Assembly: GCA_001414345.1 (NCBI GenBank)
Contig: LLCB01000732.1
Location: 1-10,627, forward strand
DNA length: 10,627 nucleotides
From: Hymenoscyphus infarciens
Lineage: Eukaryota; Ascomycota; Leotiomycetes; Helotiales; Helotiaceae
Direction of reading: 5' to 3'
Below the pieces are notes generated by a model. That model did no database searches. It had not been told where the DNA came from and saw only the letters and a program-made list of their open reading frames with translations. Positions 1-7,771 of this stretch are shown here, one piece after another. Position numbers and translations under genes: made by a program. The number at the start of each line of letters is the position of its first letter. Positions within the stretch are counted from its first letter, which is position 1.

Positions 1-745
1 ATAAGATAAGTATCTAAAAGGTAGTTTCTAATACTAATTTACTAGTAGAGCTAATAAATTAAGCTTATATATAAGATAAGTATCTAAAAGTTAATTTCTA
101 ATACTAATTTATTAGTAGAGCTAATAAGTTAAGCTTAGAAATAAGATATATATCTAAAAGTTAATTTTTAATACTAATTTATTAGTAGAGCTAATAAATT
201 AAGCTTAGATAAAAGATTAGTATATAAAAGCTAATTTCTAATACTAGTAGAGCTAATAAATTAAGCTTATATATAAGATAAGTATCTAAAACTTAATTTC
301 TAATATTAATTTACTAGTAGAGCTAATAAATTAAGCTTATATATAAGATAAGTATCTAAAGGTTAATTTCTAATACTAATTTATTAGTAGAGCTAATAAA
401 TTAAGCTTAGAAATAAGATATATATCTAAAAGTTAATTTTTAATACTAATTTATTAGTAGAGCTAGTAAATTAAGCTTAGAAATGAGATAAGTATCTAAA
501 AGTTAATTTCTAATACTAATTTAGTAGTAGAGCTAATAAATTAAGCTTATATATAAAGTAAGTATATAAAAGCTAATTTCTAATATAAATTTCTTAGTAG
601 AGCTAATAAATTAAGCTTAGAAAGAAGATAAGTATATTAAAGTTTATTTAAAGACGAAATTATTAGTAGAGTTAATTAATTAAGCTTAGAAATAGAATAA
701 ATATATAAAAATAAATTTCTAATACTAATTTATTAGTAGAGCTTA
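1..745. repeat. AT-rich 70-bp tandem satellite, about 11 copies
   Basis: Each unit carries one AAGCTT site. These sites fall at 61, 131, 201, 263, 333, 403, 473, 543, 613 and 682, giving steps of 70, 70, 62, 70, 70, 70, 70, 70 and 69 bp. The fourth unit has an 8-bp deletion, which explains the 62-bp step. Units differ by scattered substitutions, and the last two (from about 623) are clearly degraded. The array is cut by the window start, so its true length is unknown. TA dinucleotides greatly outnumber AT; in the second unit I count 15 TA and 8 AT by hand. This agrees with repeat-induced point mutation or long AT-biased decay. No coding capacity is visible. Confidence 0.95.
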
Positions 746-1000
746 TTAAGTAACGAGCTTTTTCTATTATATAATCTTATTCTGTTTTAGTAAAGCTAAT
801 ATTATAGTTTAATACTAGATTATAATTTAGTATCTAGATTATACTTTTATATTTCTCGCTTAGTTAGGTTAGCCCTTATTAGAAAATAAATCGTGCTATA
901 AGTAAGGTAGTATATATTATAAACACTATTATAAGCATGGTTTCTAGCCATTTAAGGGAGTGTCGCGCACGTATGACACTACCTAAAAAGGGGTAGGACA
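746..1000. other. Degenerate AT-rich shoulder and boundary hairpins
   Basis: From 746 to about 950 the DNA stays AT-rich but loses the 70-bp period. It may be older, decayed repeat or mobile-element sequence. Composition changes sharply near 950. At the boundary an inverted repeat AGTGTC (959-964) / GACACT (975-980) encloses a 10-base GC-rich loop. A second one, CTACC (979-983) / GGTAG (992-996), overlaps its end. No transposase, reverse transcriptase or clear LTR end is visible, so a mobile-element origin is only a guess. Confidence 0.4.
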
Positions 1001-1096
1001 GGGGAACAGTTGACATGCTAATGGTGCCCCCACCTGGTGCCTGTCTTAGATCCGACTCTCCATTCACCAACATCATATACTGCCGGTTGGAAGAAG

Positions 1097-1164
1097 GTAT
1101 AAGACAATTGATTCCCCTCCCTCCCAATTACTATACCCATTTTCTATCTCCACTTACAATACAG
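1097..1164 (+). other. Possible 5' intron giving the Rossmann-fold gene an upstream start
   Basis: The putative donor is GTATAAG at 1097 and the acceptor ATACAG ends at 1164, with a possible branch CTTAC at 1153-1157. Splicing would join the frame opened by ATG 1015 to the conserved reading frame with correct phase. The first exon (27 codons plus one base) would add a proline-rich N-terminal extension that I do not recognise from the family. This could be a rescue of the lost start or a coincidence of splice-like signals. Confidence 0.3.
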
Positions 1165-1190
1165 CTCCTCACAATCTTCAAGACTCCAAA

Positions 1191-2022
1191 ATCCATCTCG
1201 TTCTCACCGGCGCAACTGGCCTCGTAGGCTCTGGAGTCCTCTCACACATGATCTCCGCGCCTTCAATTAACAAAGTATCCGTCCTCTCTCGCAGACCCGT
1301 CCCCATGGCAGATGGTCACGAGAAAGTTAAAGTCATCATCCACAAGGACTTTGCAAACTATCCCAGCGAAGTCTTGTCCCAATTGAAGGACGTAGACGGT
1401 GTGGTTTGGGCCCAAGGAACCAGTCAAACAAAAGTCGGGAAAGAGTAAGTTCCAACCCTCACTTCTGCAATCCAATTCAATTTGCCACTGGCAAAAAAGG
1501 AATATGACATCTGCTAACCAAACTTCACAATACAGAGAATATTCTGCAATAACTCACACCTACCCCCTCTCCTTCGCCCACGCCCTCTCCACGACCCTCT
1601 CTCCCAAACCATTAAACTTCGTCTATGTTTCCGGCGAAGGCGCAACCACAACCCCCGGCTTCCTGACCACCCGCTTCGGAGTCGTAAAAGGGAGAACGGA
1701 ATCCGATCTCCTCGCCCTCTCCAAAGACCCATCTTTCGCAAACCTTCGTCCCTACTCCCTGCGACCAGCTGGAGTAGATAAAAGCGACCACCCTGAAATT
1801 GATGATTTCGCACCGAAAAAGACAGGGCTGGAGGGTATATTTGCTGCCACTTTGTTGCCAGTGTTGAGGGCCATGCCAAGTATGCATAGTCCAACCAAAG
1901 ACCTGGGGAGATATCTTACGGAACTTGCAAGTGGTGATGGAACCCCCAAGGAAGGCCCGGGGGTCGATGGGGAGGGGAGGACCATAGGAAATACTGCTTT
2001 CAGGAGGTTTGCTGGTCTTTGA
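1191..2022 (+). CDS. NAD(P)-binding Rossmann-fold (atypical SDR / NmrA-like) protein, start codon uncertain
   Basis: This looks like a small cytosolic NAD(P)-binding protein of the atypical short-chain dehydrogenase class. Its substrate is unknown. The coding segments are 1191-1444 and 1536-2022, giving 246 residues if read from 1191. The N-terminus holds the dinucleotide-binding glycine motif TGATGLVG. Later come KDF..YPSEVLSQL, a VVWAQGTSQT strand, FVYVSGEGATTTPG, a VVKGRTES helix and SLRPAG, all in the order expected for the family. The intron restores GKEEYSAIT across the junction. Homologues usually begin with Met right before HLVLTGATG. Here that codon (1191-1193) is ATC in a good start context (CCAAA before it), so a single G-to-C change may have removed the start. 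Alternatives are an upstream exon from ATG 1015 joined by a 1097-1164 intron (282 residues, in frame), or ATG 1248, which would lose the cofactor motif. An AATAAA overlaps the stop at 2022-2027. The gene is convergent with the catalase-like gene. The family call is firm; whether the gene is functional is open. Confidence 0.75.
1445..1535 (+). other. Spliceosomal intron of the Rossmann-fold gene (91 nt)
   Basis: The donor is GTAAGT at 1445, the branch site GCTAAC at 1513-1518 and the acceptor ACAG ends at 1535. Joining 1444 to 1536 completes a GAA codon and keeps the frame of both conserved halves of the protein. Without splicing the two halves lie in different frames. Confidence 0.9.
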
Positions 2023-2309
2023 ATAAACTATGAGGGAATTGGCGTACTTTTTGGGGACTTTAGCCTTTGGAGATACCCATATATGTTGTAGGAATATAAT
2101 AAGAGAAGAACTTTATGGATACTAAAAACTTTGGGTGAGCCGTCCCAACGCGTCTCTTTCCCGAAACTCAGCAAAGCTTCAATATTGTTGGGCAGGGCAC
2201 AAAGCAAAAGGTATTGCCCGCCGAGTATTATTTGCCTCAAGGTGAAATTGATTCTCGATTTAGTGACCACATGTTAGACCGTCTCTTTTGCTGATCATCA
2301 ATTGGATTA

Positions 2310-2327
2310 TCAACTCAAAAGAGTTGA
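2310..2327. other. Perfect 7-bp hairpin, 4-base loop
   Basis: TCAACTC (2310-2316) and GAGTTGA (2321-2327) are exact reverse complements around an AAAA loop. On the minus strand the hairpin lies just downstream of the tRNA-like relic and its loop reads TTTT. It could be part of that element. It lies between two convergent genes, so a role in RNA 3'-end structure is conceivable but unsupported. Confidence 0.45.
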
Positions 2328-2346
2328 GCTTCGAAAATACACATAG

Positions 2347-2405
2347 GGATCGAACCCTGGTTAGAATTACCCTGAACGTTGAATGCACTAGCACTCCTTC
2401 TGGCA
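2347..2405 (-). other. tRNA-like relic (box A/box B resemblance)
   Basis: On the minus strand, a sequence matching the Pol III internal B box (GGTTCGATCC, 2356-2347) lies downstream of a weaker A-box-like stretch (TGCCAGAAGGAG, 2405-2394). The spacing is close to that of a tRNA. The acceptor arms do not pair, the T stem pairs for only about three bases, and no proper anticodon stem forms. A functional tRNA is therefore excluded. A decayed tRNA copy or the head of a tRNA-derived SINE is possible; chance resemblance is also possible. Confidence 0.3.
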
Positions 2406-2615
2406 GCATTGACTTCTTATGGCTGGGTCTTGGAGAATGAGCATGTGTATATAAAAAATTAAAAATCAAAATTGAGGCGTCAAATCTCCGTTCAGCGTAC
2501 GCGCGATAAACTCGGTTAGTTGCGGAAAGAAACGTAAAAGCAATATAACTAACGAGCACGAATAAACAAGTCAAACAAAGACGCCCTAGAAGATTCCGAT
2601 ATCACTCAAACAAAA

Positions 2616-3703
2616 TCAAGGAGCAGCCCGACGCTCTCTCCCACTGATCAAATAAACAGCAGCTCTCATCTCCAAAATCGGATCAGCAGAAGCTTCAATC
2701 CCGTCAATCCTCGGAATGGGATCAAGAATCATATGTTTTGCCTCCTTAGGAAAATCAGGAACAATAGCATCCAGAGTGAAAGATCCTAATTCCACAACCG
2801 GTCTCTCCTCCGGCCAATGAATGGTGCAATCATCAACCACATCACCCTCACTAGCAATCTGAGCTGTAATCTTGAACCCAATTGGACCTGAGGCTACTCG
2901 TGTAGTAAGTTCCTTCTGCAGATAATCCGGATCTTGATCTTTCAAGAGCGCTACGTTGAGAGCTTCAACACCGGCATCGGGGACGATTCGGTATCTGATG
3001 TATGTCTCTTTTCCATCTGAGGCGATGAATTTGAAGGCGTTGACACCGAAATACTGTTCCTTTCCGTAGCTTACTGGTGAGGCCTTGGGGGCTTGGATAA
3101 ATGCTAGTGCTTTGGGGTGAGAACCGAGGAATTGTTCGACTGGTGATGGACTTGGTCCTCCTGGTGGGGAAGAACCAATTGCCTGCAACAGTCCGAGGAA
3201 GTCTTCGCCAGTACGAGCTGGGAAGAAGGGGGTGGAGTGAGCAACGATGTCCGTATGCTTGCGTTCTCCTAGGTGGAAGCGAATACCAATTCCTCGAGGA
3301 TTGGCATTCGGGTCGGCATCGGGGATGTTTGGGATACCCGTTGAGTTCTACACCATTGACCAGTTAGTTTCTGACTATCCGAGAGTATCTGGAGAGAGAG
3401 ACTGGGTAGGTAATTGAACCAAATGTAGAAGGTTGACATACAGAAAATCTAGCCCAGATCGGTGTTGTTGGATTGGCGAAATGAGGTGCAGTTGAGAGTT
3501 TTCTGGCCTCTTCAGAAGGAGTGAAAGTTCCACTAAGAATTTCACCTTTCGCGTGTGCTATTTGATCATCAGTCATTACTCAAGCACCCAAGAAATTCGT
3601 ACTCACCTGGTCGAAATCCAGGATGCTTCCCAAAGACGGCCTGTAGCTGGGCTATGATATCTCCAGCAGTCTTGTTGACGGTCTCGTCGGTTGAGAGAGG
3701 CAT
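2616..3703 (-). CDS. Heme-dependent catalase-like protein (SrpA / catalase-related peroxidase type)
   Basis: This is likely a small heme enzyme of the catalase superfamily that decomposes hydrogen peroxide or uses it as oxidant. The three exons are 3703-3607, 3557-3442 and 3347-2616, giving 314 residues, within the usual 300-350 for this minimal catalase type. Family landmarks are in order: RPAHAKG with the distal-side histidine (about His34), WARFSNSTG with Asn72 formed across the second splice junction, NPRGIGIRFHL, DIVAHSTPFFPART, QYFGVNAFKF (about 170), and RAAVYLISGRERR, whose Tyr303 and Arg299 match the proximal heme-ligand motif. No signal peptide is seen. The C-terminus (AAP) is not a PTS1 peroxisomal signal, so a cytosolic location is inferred. 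The ATG at 3703 has a strong context (ATCACCACCATGCC), and a TATAAAG lies about 50 bases upstream. No break or missing key residue is seen, so the gene looks functional. It is convergent with the Rossmann-fold gene; a link in function is not implied. Confidence 0.9.
3348..3441 (-). other. Intron 2 of the catalase-like gene (94 nt)
   Basis: Read on the minus strand, the donor is GTATGT (from 3441), the branch site CTAAC (3368-3364) and the acceptor GTAG ends at 3348. Splicing in phase 0 joins ARFS to NSTG and creates the conserved asparagine motif of the family. Confidence 0.9.
3558..3606 (-). other. Intron 1 of the catalase-like gene (49 nt)
   Basis: The donor is GTGAGT (from 3606) and the acceptor AATAG ends at 3558 on the minus strand. 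Splicing in phase 1 creates the alanine codon before HAKG, giving the expected RPAHAKG motif. The intron is short, close to the minimum for fungi. Confidence 0.88.
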
Positions 3704-5190
3704 GGTGGTGATCGAGCGAAATTATAGATGGTGGTTGTTTAGGAATCCAGAAACTTTATAGCACGCTGCAAGCCCGCGAGCAACGTGCAAGCTGGAGCAC
3801 AAAATTCCAGCGGCTGAATTGAGTTCCTGCGTATGGGCTGCCCGAGGAGCTAGCTTTCGAAATACGTCGTATATGAGTGGCCACCACCAAACGAGAACCA
3901 CGCGTTAATAAGCCTTCTTGCATGAGAGCAAGACCCCGAAGCGAATTTCAAATCGCAAGCCAATAAATAGTGTTGGATTGGTTGTTTCCATGCATAAGGA
4001 CGCAATTGTGATTACTCAAGATGCACTCGCCGTGTAAGCTGCATATTGTGTATCTCAAAAGAACCCCTCATTGACCCGCCTCGGGGCTGGCTATCTTGAA
4101 AGGACAGGAACCTCAAAACAGAAAAGACGCGAAAGGACACAACTACTCCGTGCATGGGAAAGCAGGTTGCAACTATGCAACTGGCCTTCATGTTCCTAGT
4201 CCCATGAAGGAAAGAATAAGATAGCAGGAACCATTTTTACCGCATCATGGTACATAGTTGACCAGAACTCATAAAGGAGTCCACATCGGGGAAATGACAA
4301 GAGAGGAAACGGACTGAGCCCAGCCGTTTCGTTTCTTATCCCCACTGGGAGCGTTCCACGAGGCTTTAATAAAGCAGAAGAATAGGCTGGACCAGTCCAG
4401 GCATTTTGCCATTTCTTGTCCAGTATCAACCTCTACCTACCACTTGTCTTCCCATTATTCTGTAAGCCGCCCCGCGACCGTTACAGCTTGATCCTGGCGC
4501 TATTAAATCCTTGTTATACGAAGTAGAGAAGCTCAAGAACAGGAGTCGAAGTGTGGTTTATTATGCCTGCCCCCTTCCCCACTTGGAGGTATCCAGCCTA
4601 GTCCATCGGGCGATTTCATGGCTGGCTGTTCCGCCGCTTTCCAGCAACCAAGCATTGCCCTTATTTTTTTGAGTAATAGAAGAACTGCTTGTCCGTTCAA
4701 TTCACTCGCGATTCCGAACGAGCTCCTGCTAAGCTCGTGGGGGTAGATTGGTTGAGTGTAGTGCGCGGGGTGCGTATGGCATAGGTATGAATCTTAGCGC
4801 GGCCTGTCGCACAAAAGGTCAGTTTGTAGCTCCACCGAGCGAGCGAAGGGATATCGTACTTATCTTTGGAGTATCTGTGGTGTTGTAACTGTTCTCGACA
4901 AGGCTGTAGATACCTTCACAAAGTATGAAATGGGGTGACCAGGGTCGGCGCGAGGGAGCATGATCCCCAACCTCCTCTTTTTACACATCATCCAAAAGTA
5001 AAATTATCACTCGTCTCAATTACAAGTGTTGTCTGCCTTGTCGTCGTTCATCTCAAACTTACGTGATGCGCTACTCAACTTTCTCCGGGTTCTGCTACTA
5101 TTTCATTGATCACACATACTTTAGGCAAAAGCTGGAATTTACTCTTCCATTGTCATGCCCTAATGCATTTTGTTTAACCATAAGTTCATC
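3704..5190. other. Long intergenic region without a supported gene
   Basis: This stretch of about 1.5 kb has ordinary composition and many stops in all frames. Its left end must contain the promoter of the catalase-like gene. I found no protein motif, tRNA or repeat. A perfect 7-bp inverted repeat, ACGAGCT (4718-4724) / AGCTCGT (4732-4738), is the only structure noted. One stop-free frame of about 68 codons near 4465-4673 lacks a start and resembles nothing I know. Confidence 0.5.
3754..3760 (-). promoter_or_regulatory. TATA-like box of the catalase-like gene
   Basis: TATAAAG reads on the minus strand about 50 bases upstream of the ATG at 3703. The position suits a short 5' leader. No experimental transcription start is known, and the match could be chance. 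Confidence 0.4.
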
Positions 5191-5570
5191 ATGGCCTCGC
5201 AAACTCCACAATCCCCGGCTCTATGGCAGAAGGCCATGGCAACCCATGATGATGAATTCAAACCCAGCACCAAATGGAACATCCTTGAGAAGACGCTGAA
5301 GACCGTGGAGGAGCAGAAGCGGCTCTGTATGAGAAAGCGCTGGAAATCCAAGAGCCAAGAGGAATAACGGCAAGGAAGTCGTCGTTCACAATGTATTGGA
5401 GAAGATCATCAAATGGGGGACCTTTCTGAAGAGGGTGTGGATAATGCAGTTCGGTTAATACTGCTCACGCTTCACTCCCGTTACTCCAGGTGGTCGTAAA
5501 CGACACGATTATTTTTACGGCTATAGCGGAAAAGTACTTCCAGACGTCAACTACAGGTAGGCCATCTGGA
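5191..5570 (+). pseudogene. Relic of the N-terminal region of a fungal NACHT/NLR protein
   Basis: The start at ATG 5191 opens MASQTPQSPALWQKAM, then a segment ending KTVEEQKRLCMRKRW. This is the way many fungal NACHT-type NTPases with the N-terminal DUF7708-like region begin. Family pieces continue in other frames: GKEVVVHNVLEKIIKW (from 5369, frame +1 relative to the start), then DNAV (5440-5451), then NTAHASLP joined directly to LLQVVVNDTIIFTAIAE (5457-5531). The family's short WAGVR-type segment between the last two blocks is missing. At least three frame changes plus this internal deletion occur within 300 bases, with no room for introns. After about 5570 nothing of the NACHT NTPase domain or repeats is seen, so the relic is also truncated. 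Intact members are large NLR-like proteins linked to non-self recognition. The assignment is from remembered family motifs. Confidence 0.7.
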
Positions 5571-6862
5571 ATTCAAATTTGTGAAGCTAAATAATAGAAT
5601 GCGGGTGTTTAGAAGCACCGTTGCGGCTTTGCAGACTGATTGATGGGGATTAGCAGGCGTCGGTCCTTTTATGTATAGCATGATGGGTGGTAGATCCAGA
5701 TATAAGAAAGGTCCTCCAGAAGAAACAAAGTCTGGGAAGATGTAGACATGGGCGGAAACTTCCGGGATTTCTATCAACGAGAGGATCCTACCCTTGCAGT
5801 CGCTGGAGAAGGGCCATCTACATACATGCTGGTTAAAGATGCACTTGTTAGAGCCAACCTCTTGTGAATTTGTCCATTATAATGCAAAGAACCTCCCACC
5901 CCCGCGATTCATTTTTGACGACAAGAAATCATGTATATGGAGAGGGCGAGGGGGAATTTATACTCTGAAATACTAGATCATGCGCGGTAGGTAGAGAGGA
6001 CCTCTCCGGATTCAAGTTTGAGGCAGGTGGGAGGGAAGGAACCACCTCAGCACCGGTCCAGCATTCCAACTCGTGCTGAGCCGAGTTGAGGTCAAGGATC
6101 GCCTCCAACGACGCTATAGCCTCTTCAGCCCCTTTTATTTCAATGTCTTGGGAGGAGCGAATTCGGGGCTCTTCTTCCTTCTACCTATTAACTTCAGCCC
6201 TCCAAAAGAAACTCTCAATCCAACACCTCGACACTACCTAGAAGCTGACAAGACACACTCTGAGCCCGAGGTTTTCACTAGCACCACTGTACTGGGTATC
6301 GTGCCTGCTCTTTCTCCATTATTTTCCGAAGCAATACCTACGTATCGTGGCTTTCTTGACTCAAAACAAAAACAGCTCGGAAAGTCAAAAAGTTCTAATA
6401 GAAGGGGCGACAGTTGGTGGTGACTTCCTGTTTGGGCAAATCAAGTTGTTGTTTTTTGGACAAAAACAAAACTGGAATCGGGGAAGAACTAGCAGGAGTT
6501 CCAGCTGGCTCCCTCTCGTAGCTCGGACTACAAGCCCTATGGTTTCTTTTTTCTTGTTTTGTTACATTTATTGCCTGCTTTGTCTCTTCTTGAATACATA
6601 AGAAAGGGTTCGACCAATTTGGTTAGGGTGGCGTAATATCTTTTGTTCGATCGTGCAACCTGCTTTATCTATTCCACGGCGAAAAGAAAGACAATTGTAT
6701 ATGGTCTTTGACCTAGAACAATCAATTTTTCTCTGAGAATCCGATTATTTACTCCTCTATTTCTCCCTCTTTTTTTTTCGTTCGTCATACGCAGATTTCA
6801 ATATCTCCATATACATCACATCTAGCATTTCGTCTCAGTACTTCAGCCACTGGATTTTCAAA
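5571..6862. other. Intergenic region, probable leader and promoter of the 150-residue gene at its right end
   Basis: No gene can be supported here. The longest open frames (about 5547-5777 minus, 6073-6423 plus) carry no recognisable motif and have low-complexity or stop-rich surroundings. Pyrimidine-rich sequence increases toward 6780, consistent with a fungal core promoter and 5' leader for the downstream gene. No continuation of the NLR relic was recognised after about 5570. Confidence 0.5.
6751..6779 (+). promoter_or_regulatory. Pyrimidine tract upstream of the 150-residue gene
   Basis: A nearly pure C/T stretch ending in nine or more T residues lies about 85 bases upstream of ATG 6863. 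CT-rich blocks often precede transcription starts of well-expressed genes in filamentous ascomycetes. That role here is inferred from position and composition. Confidence 0.45.
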
Positions 6863-7315
6863 ATGGTCGACAAATACACCCAACCTTCCACTAACACCCC
6901 CACAGATGCCTCCAACGAACCCAGCACCACCATCCGCCTTACCAGCCGTAACCGCCGCCCCCAGTTCATAGGCAGCGCCCCTCTCTCCGTGCTCCAAAAG
7001 AGCACCTTCTTCGCAGCTCGTTTATCGTTTGACTCCGAATTCCCGATTGACCTCGAGGAGGAGGAAGGATTAGTTTCCCGTACTAGTATGCTGTCAATGC
7101 TGCACTTTTTGAAAACGGGACGCGTGGCTTACAACAAACAGATTCTGCGGACTGAACCCCGGAATTTGTTCTCACACGTGGAGAATGTGCAGAAGGAGAT
7201 TGTAGGGACGCAAGAGTTTGCAAATTTGGCGGTTTTTTTGGGTGTGGATATTGAGGGGGTGGCTGATGAGATGGCGGGTTATATTCAGGAGTTGTTGGAG
7301 AAGGTGGAGAATTGA
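6863..7315 (+). CDS. Hypothetical protein, 150 residues, weak BTB/POZ resemblance
   Basis: This is a single open exon with a good start context (TTCAAAATGG, A at -3) and gene-like codon use. I do not recognise the protein with confidence. Residues 1-35 are Ser/Thr/Pro/Asn-rich and probably disordered. From about residue 36 the pattern FIGSAPLSVLQKSTFFAARL, then FPIDLEEEEG, then MLHFLKTGRVAYN recalls a fungal BTB/POZ domain (first helix, acidic strand, 'YLYTG'-like turn). A C-terminal EFANLAVFLGVDIEGV helix fits the later helices. The canonical V.VG strand and the D/H positions at the start are not obvious. No signal peptide or membrane segment is seen. If BTB-like, it would act through protein-protein contacts, perhaps as a cullin-3 adaptor, but it has no partner domain. 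The gene ends with TGA at 7313-7315 and faces the HET relic convergently. Confidence 0.65.
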   Translation: MVDKYTQPSTNTPTDASNEPSTTIRLTSRNRRPQFIGSAPLSVLQKSTFFAARLSFDSEFPIDLEEEEGLVSRTSMLSMLHFLKTGRVAYNKQILRTEPRNLFSHVENVQKEIVGTQEFANLAVFLGVDIEGVADEMAGYIQELLEKVEN

Positions 7316-7771
7316 GGAAAATGGTAACAGGTCAGTAAAGTGTACGGGTTTGCTTTGTTTATCATTCTGTAGGTCAAGCTTGCTATTCATTCGCGGCACC
7401 AGGTCGTGCCTTCCCTACTCCGTCAGGTCTAGTCAACTCGAAGCCTACTCCATTCTTGTTCTATGTCCGTCTTTACCTGTCATTTCAATGCACCCATAAC
7501 AAAATCCCAATATCTATACCCCTACAAGCGTAATCTGTCTCAATTATTTACAGACCGGAATAAGGGCCACACTCTGGCTCACTTTCTGGTGTTTACTTCA
7601 ATTCCATTTTGTCACGTTTTGCCATCTCAACTCGTATTACTTATTGCCCTCTCTCTCTTCTTTCCTTCGAGTTTCAAATGTCCGTAAATAAATCTTGCTC
7701 CAGGAAAGAATGTTCCAGTAGTTGCAGTGTTCTCTTCTTCTCAACTTGCCGTTTGACTATATCAACATCAA
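7316..7771. other. 3' region of the 150-residue gene
   Basis: No gene is visible here. An AATAAA at 7687-7692 could be a polyadenylation signal for the upstream gene, though about 370 bases is a long 3' leader. The region is T/C-rich on the plus strand and separates two convergently oriented units. Confidence 0.4.

Larger units (their letters stand above)
2023..2615. other. Intergenic region between two convergent genes
   Basis: This stretch separates the stop codons of the Rossmann-fold gene and the catalase-like gene. Apart from the AATAAA at its left edge, the tRNA-like relic and the small hairpin, I see nothing in it. The open frames here have no recognisable protein content. Confidence 0.6.

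Noticed and set aside
1..760. Mitochondrial DNA as an explanation of the AT-rich arrays
   Set aside because: The arrays are continuous with DNA holding nuclear-type intron-containing genes, and no mitochondrial gene or tRNA is present.
879..1127. Minus-strand open frame of 82 codons with a hydrophobic tail
   Set aside because: It spans the composition boundary and its hydrophobic end is encoded by AT-rich decayed sequence. No family resemblance is seen.
1514..1894. Minus-strand open frames opposite the Rossmann-fold gene
   Set aside because: They are antisense to a well-supported exon and are arginine/glycine-rich, as expected from a mirrored coding sequence.
4196..4429. Minus-strand open frame of 77 codons
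   Set aside because: No motif, homologue memory, good start context or supporting neighbour was found.
4465..4673. Stop-free plus-strand frame of about 68 codons without a start
   Set aside because: There is no ATG and no recognisable domain, and this length can occur by chance at this composition.
6073..6601. Two overlapping plus-strand open frames upstream of the 150-residue gene
   Set aside because: They are low in recognisable protein pattern and lie in the probable promoter/leader region. No splice structure links them to a known family.
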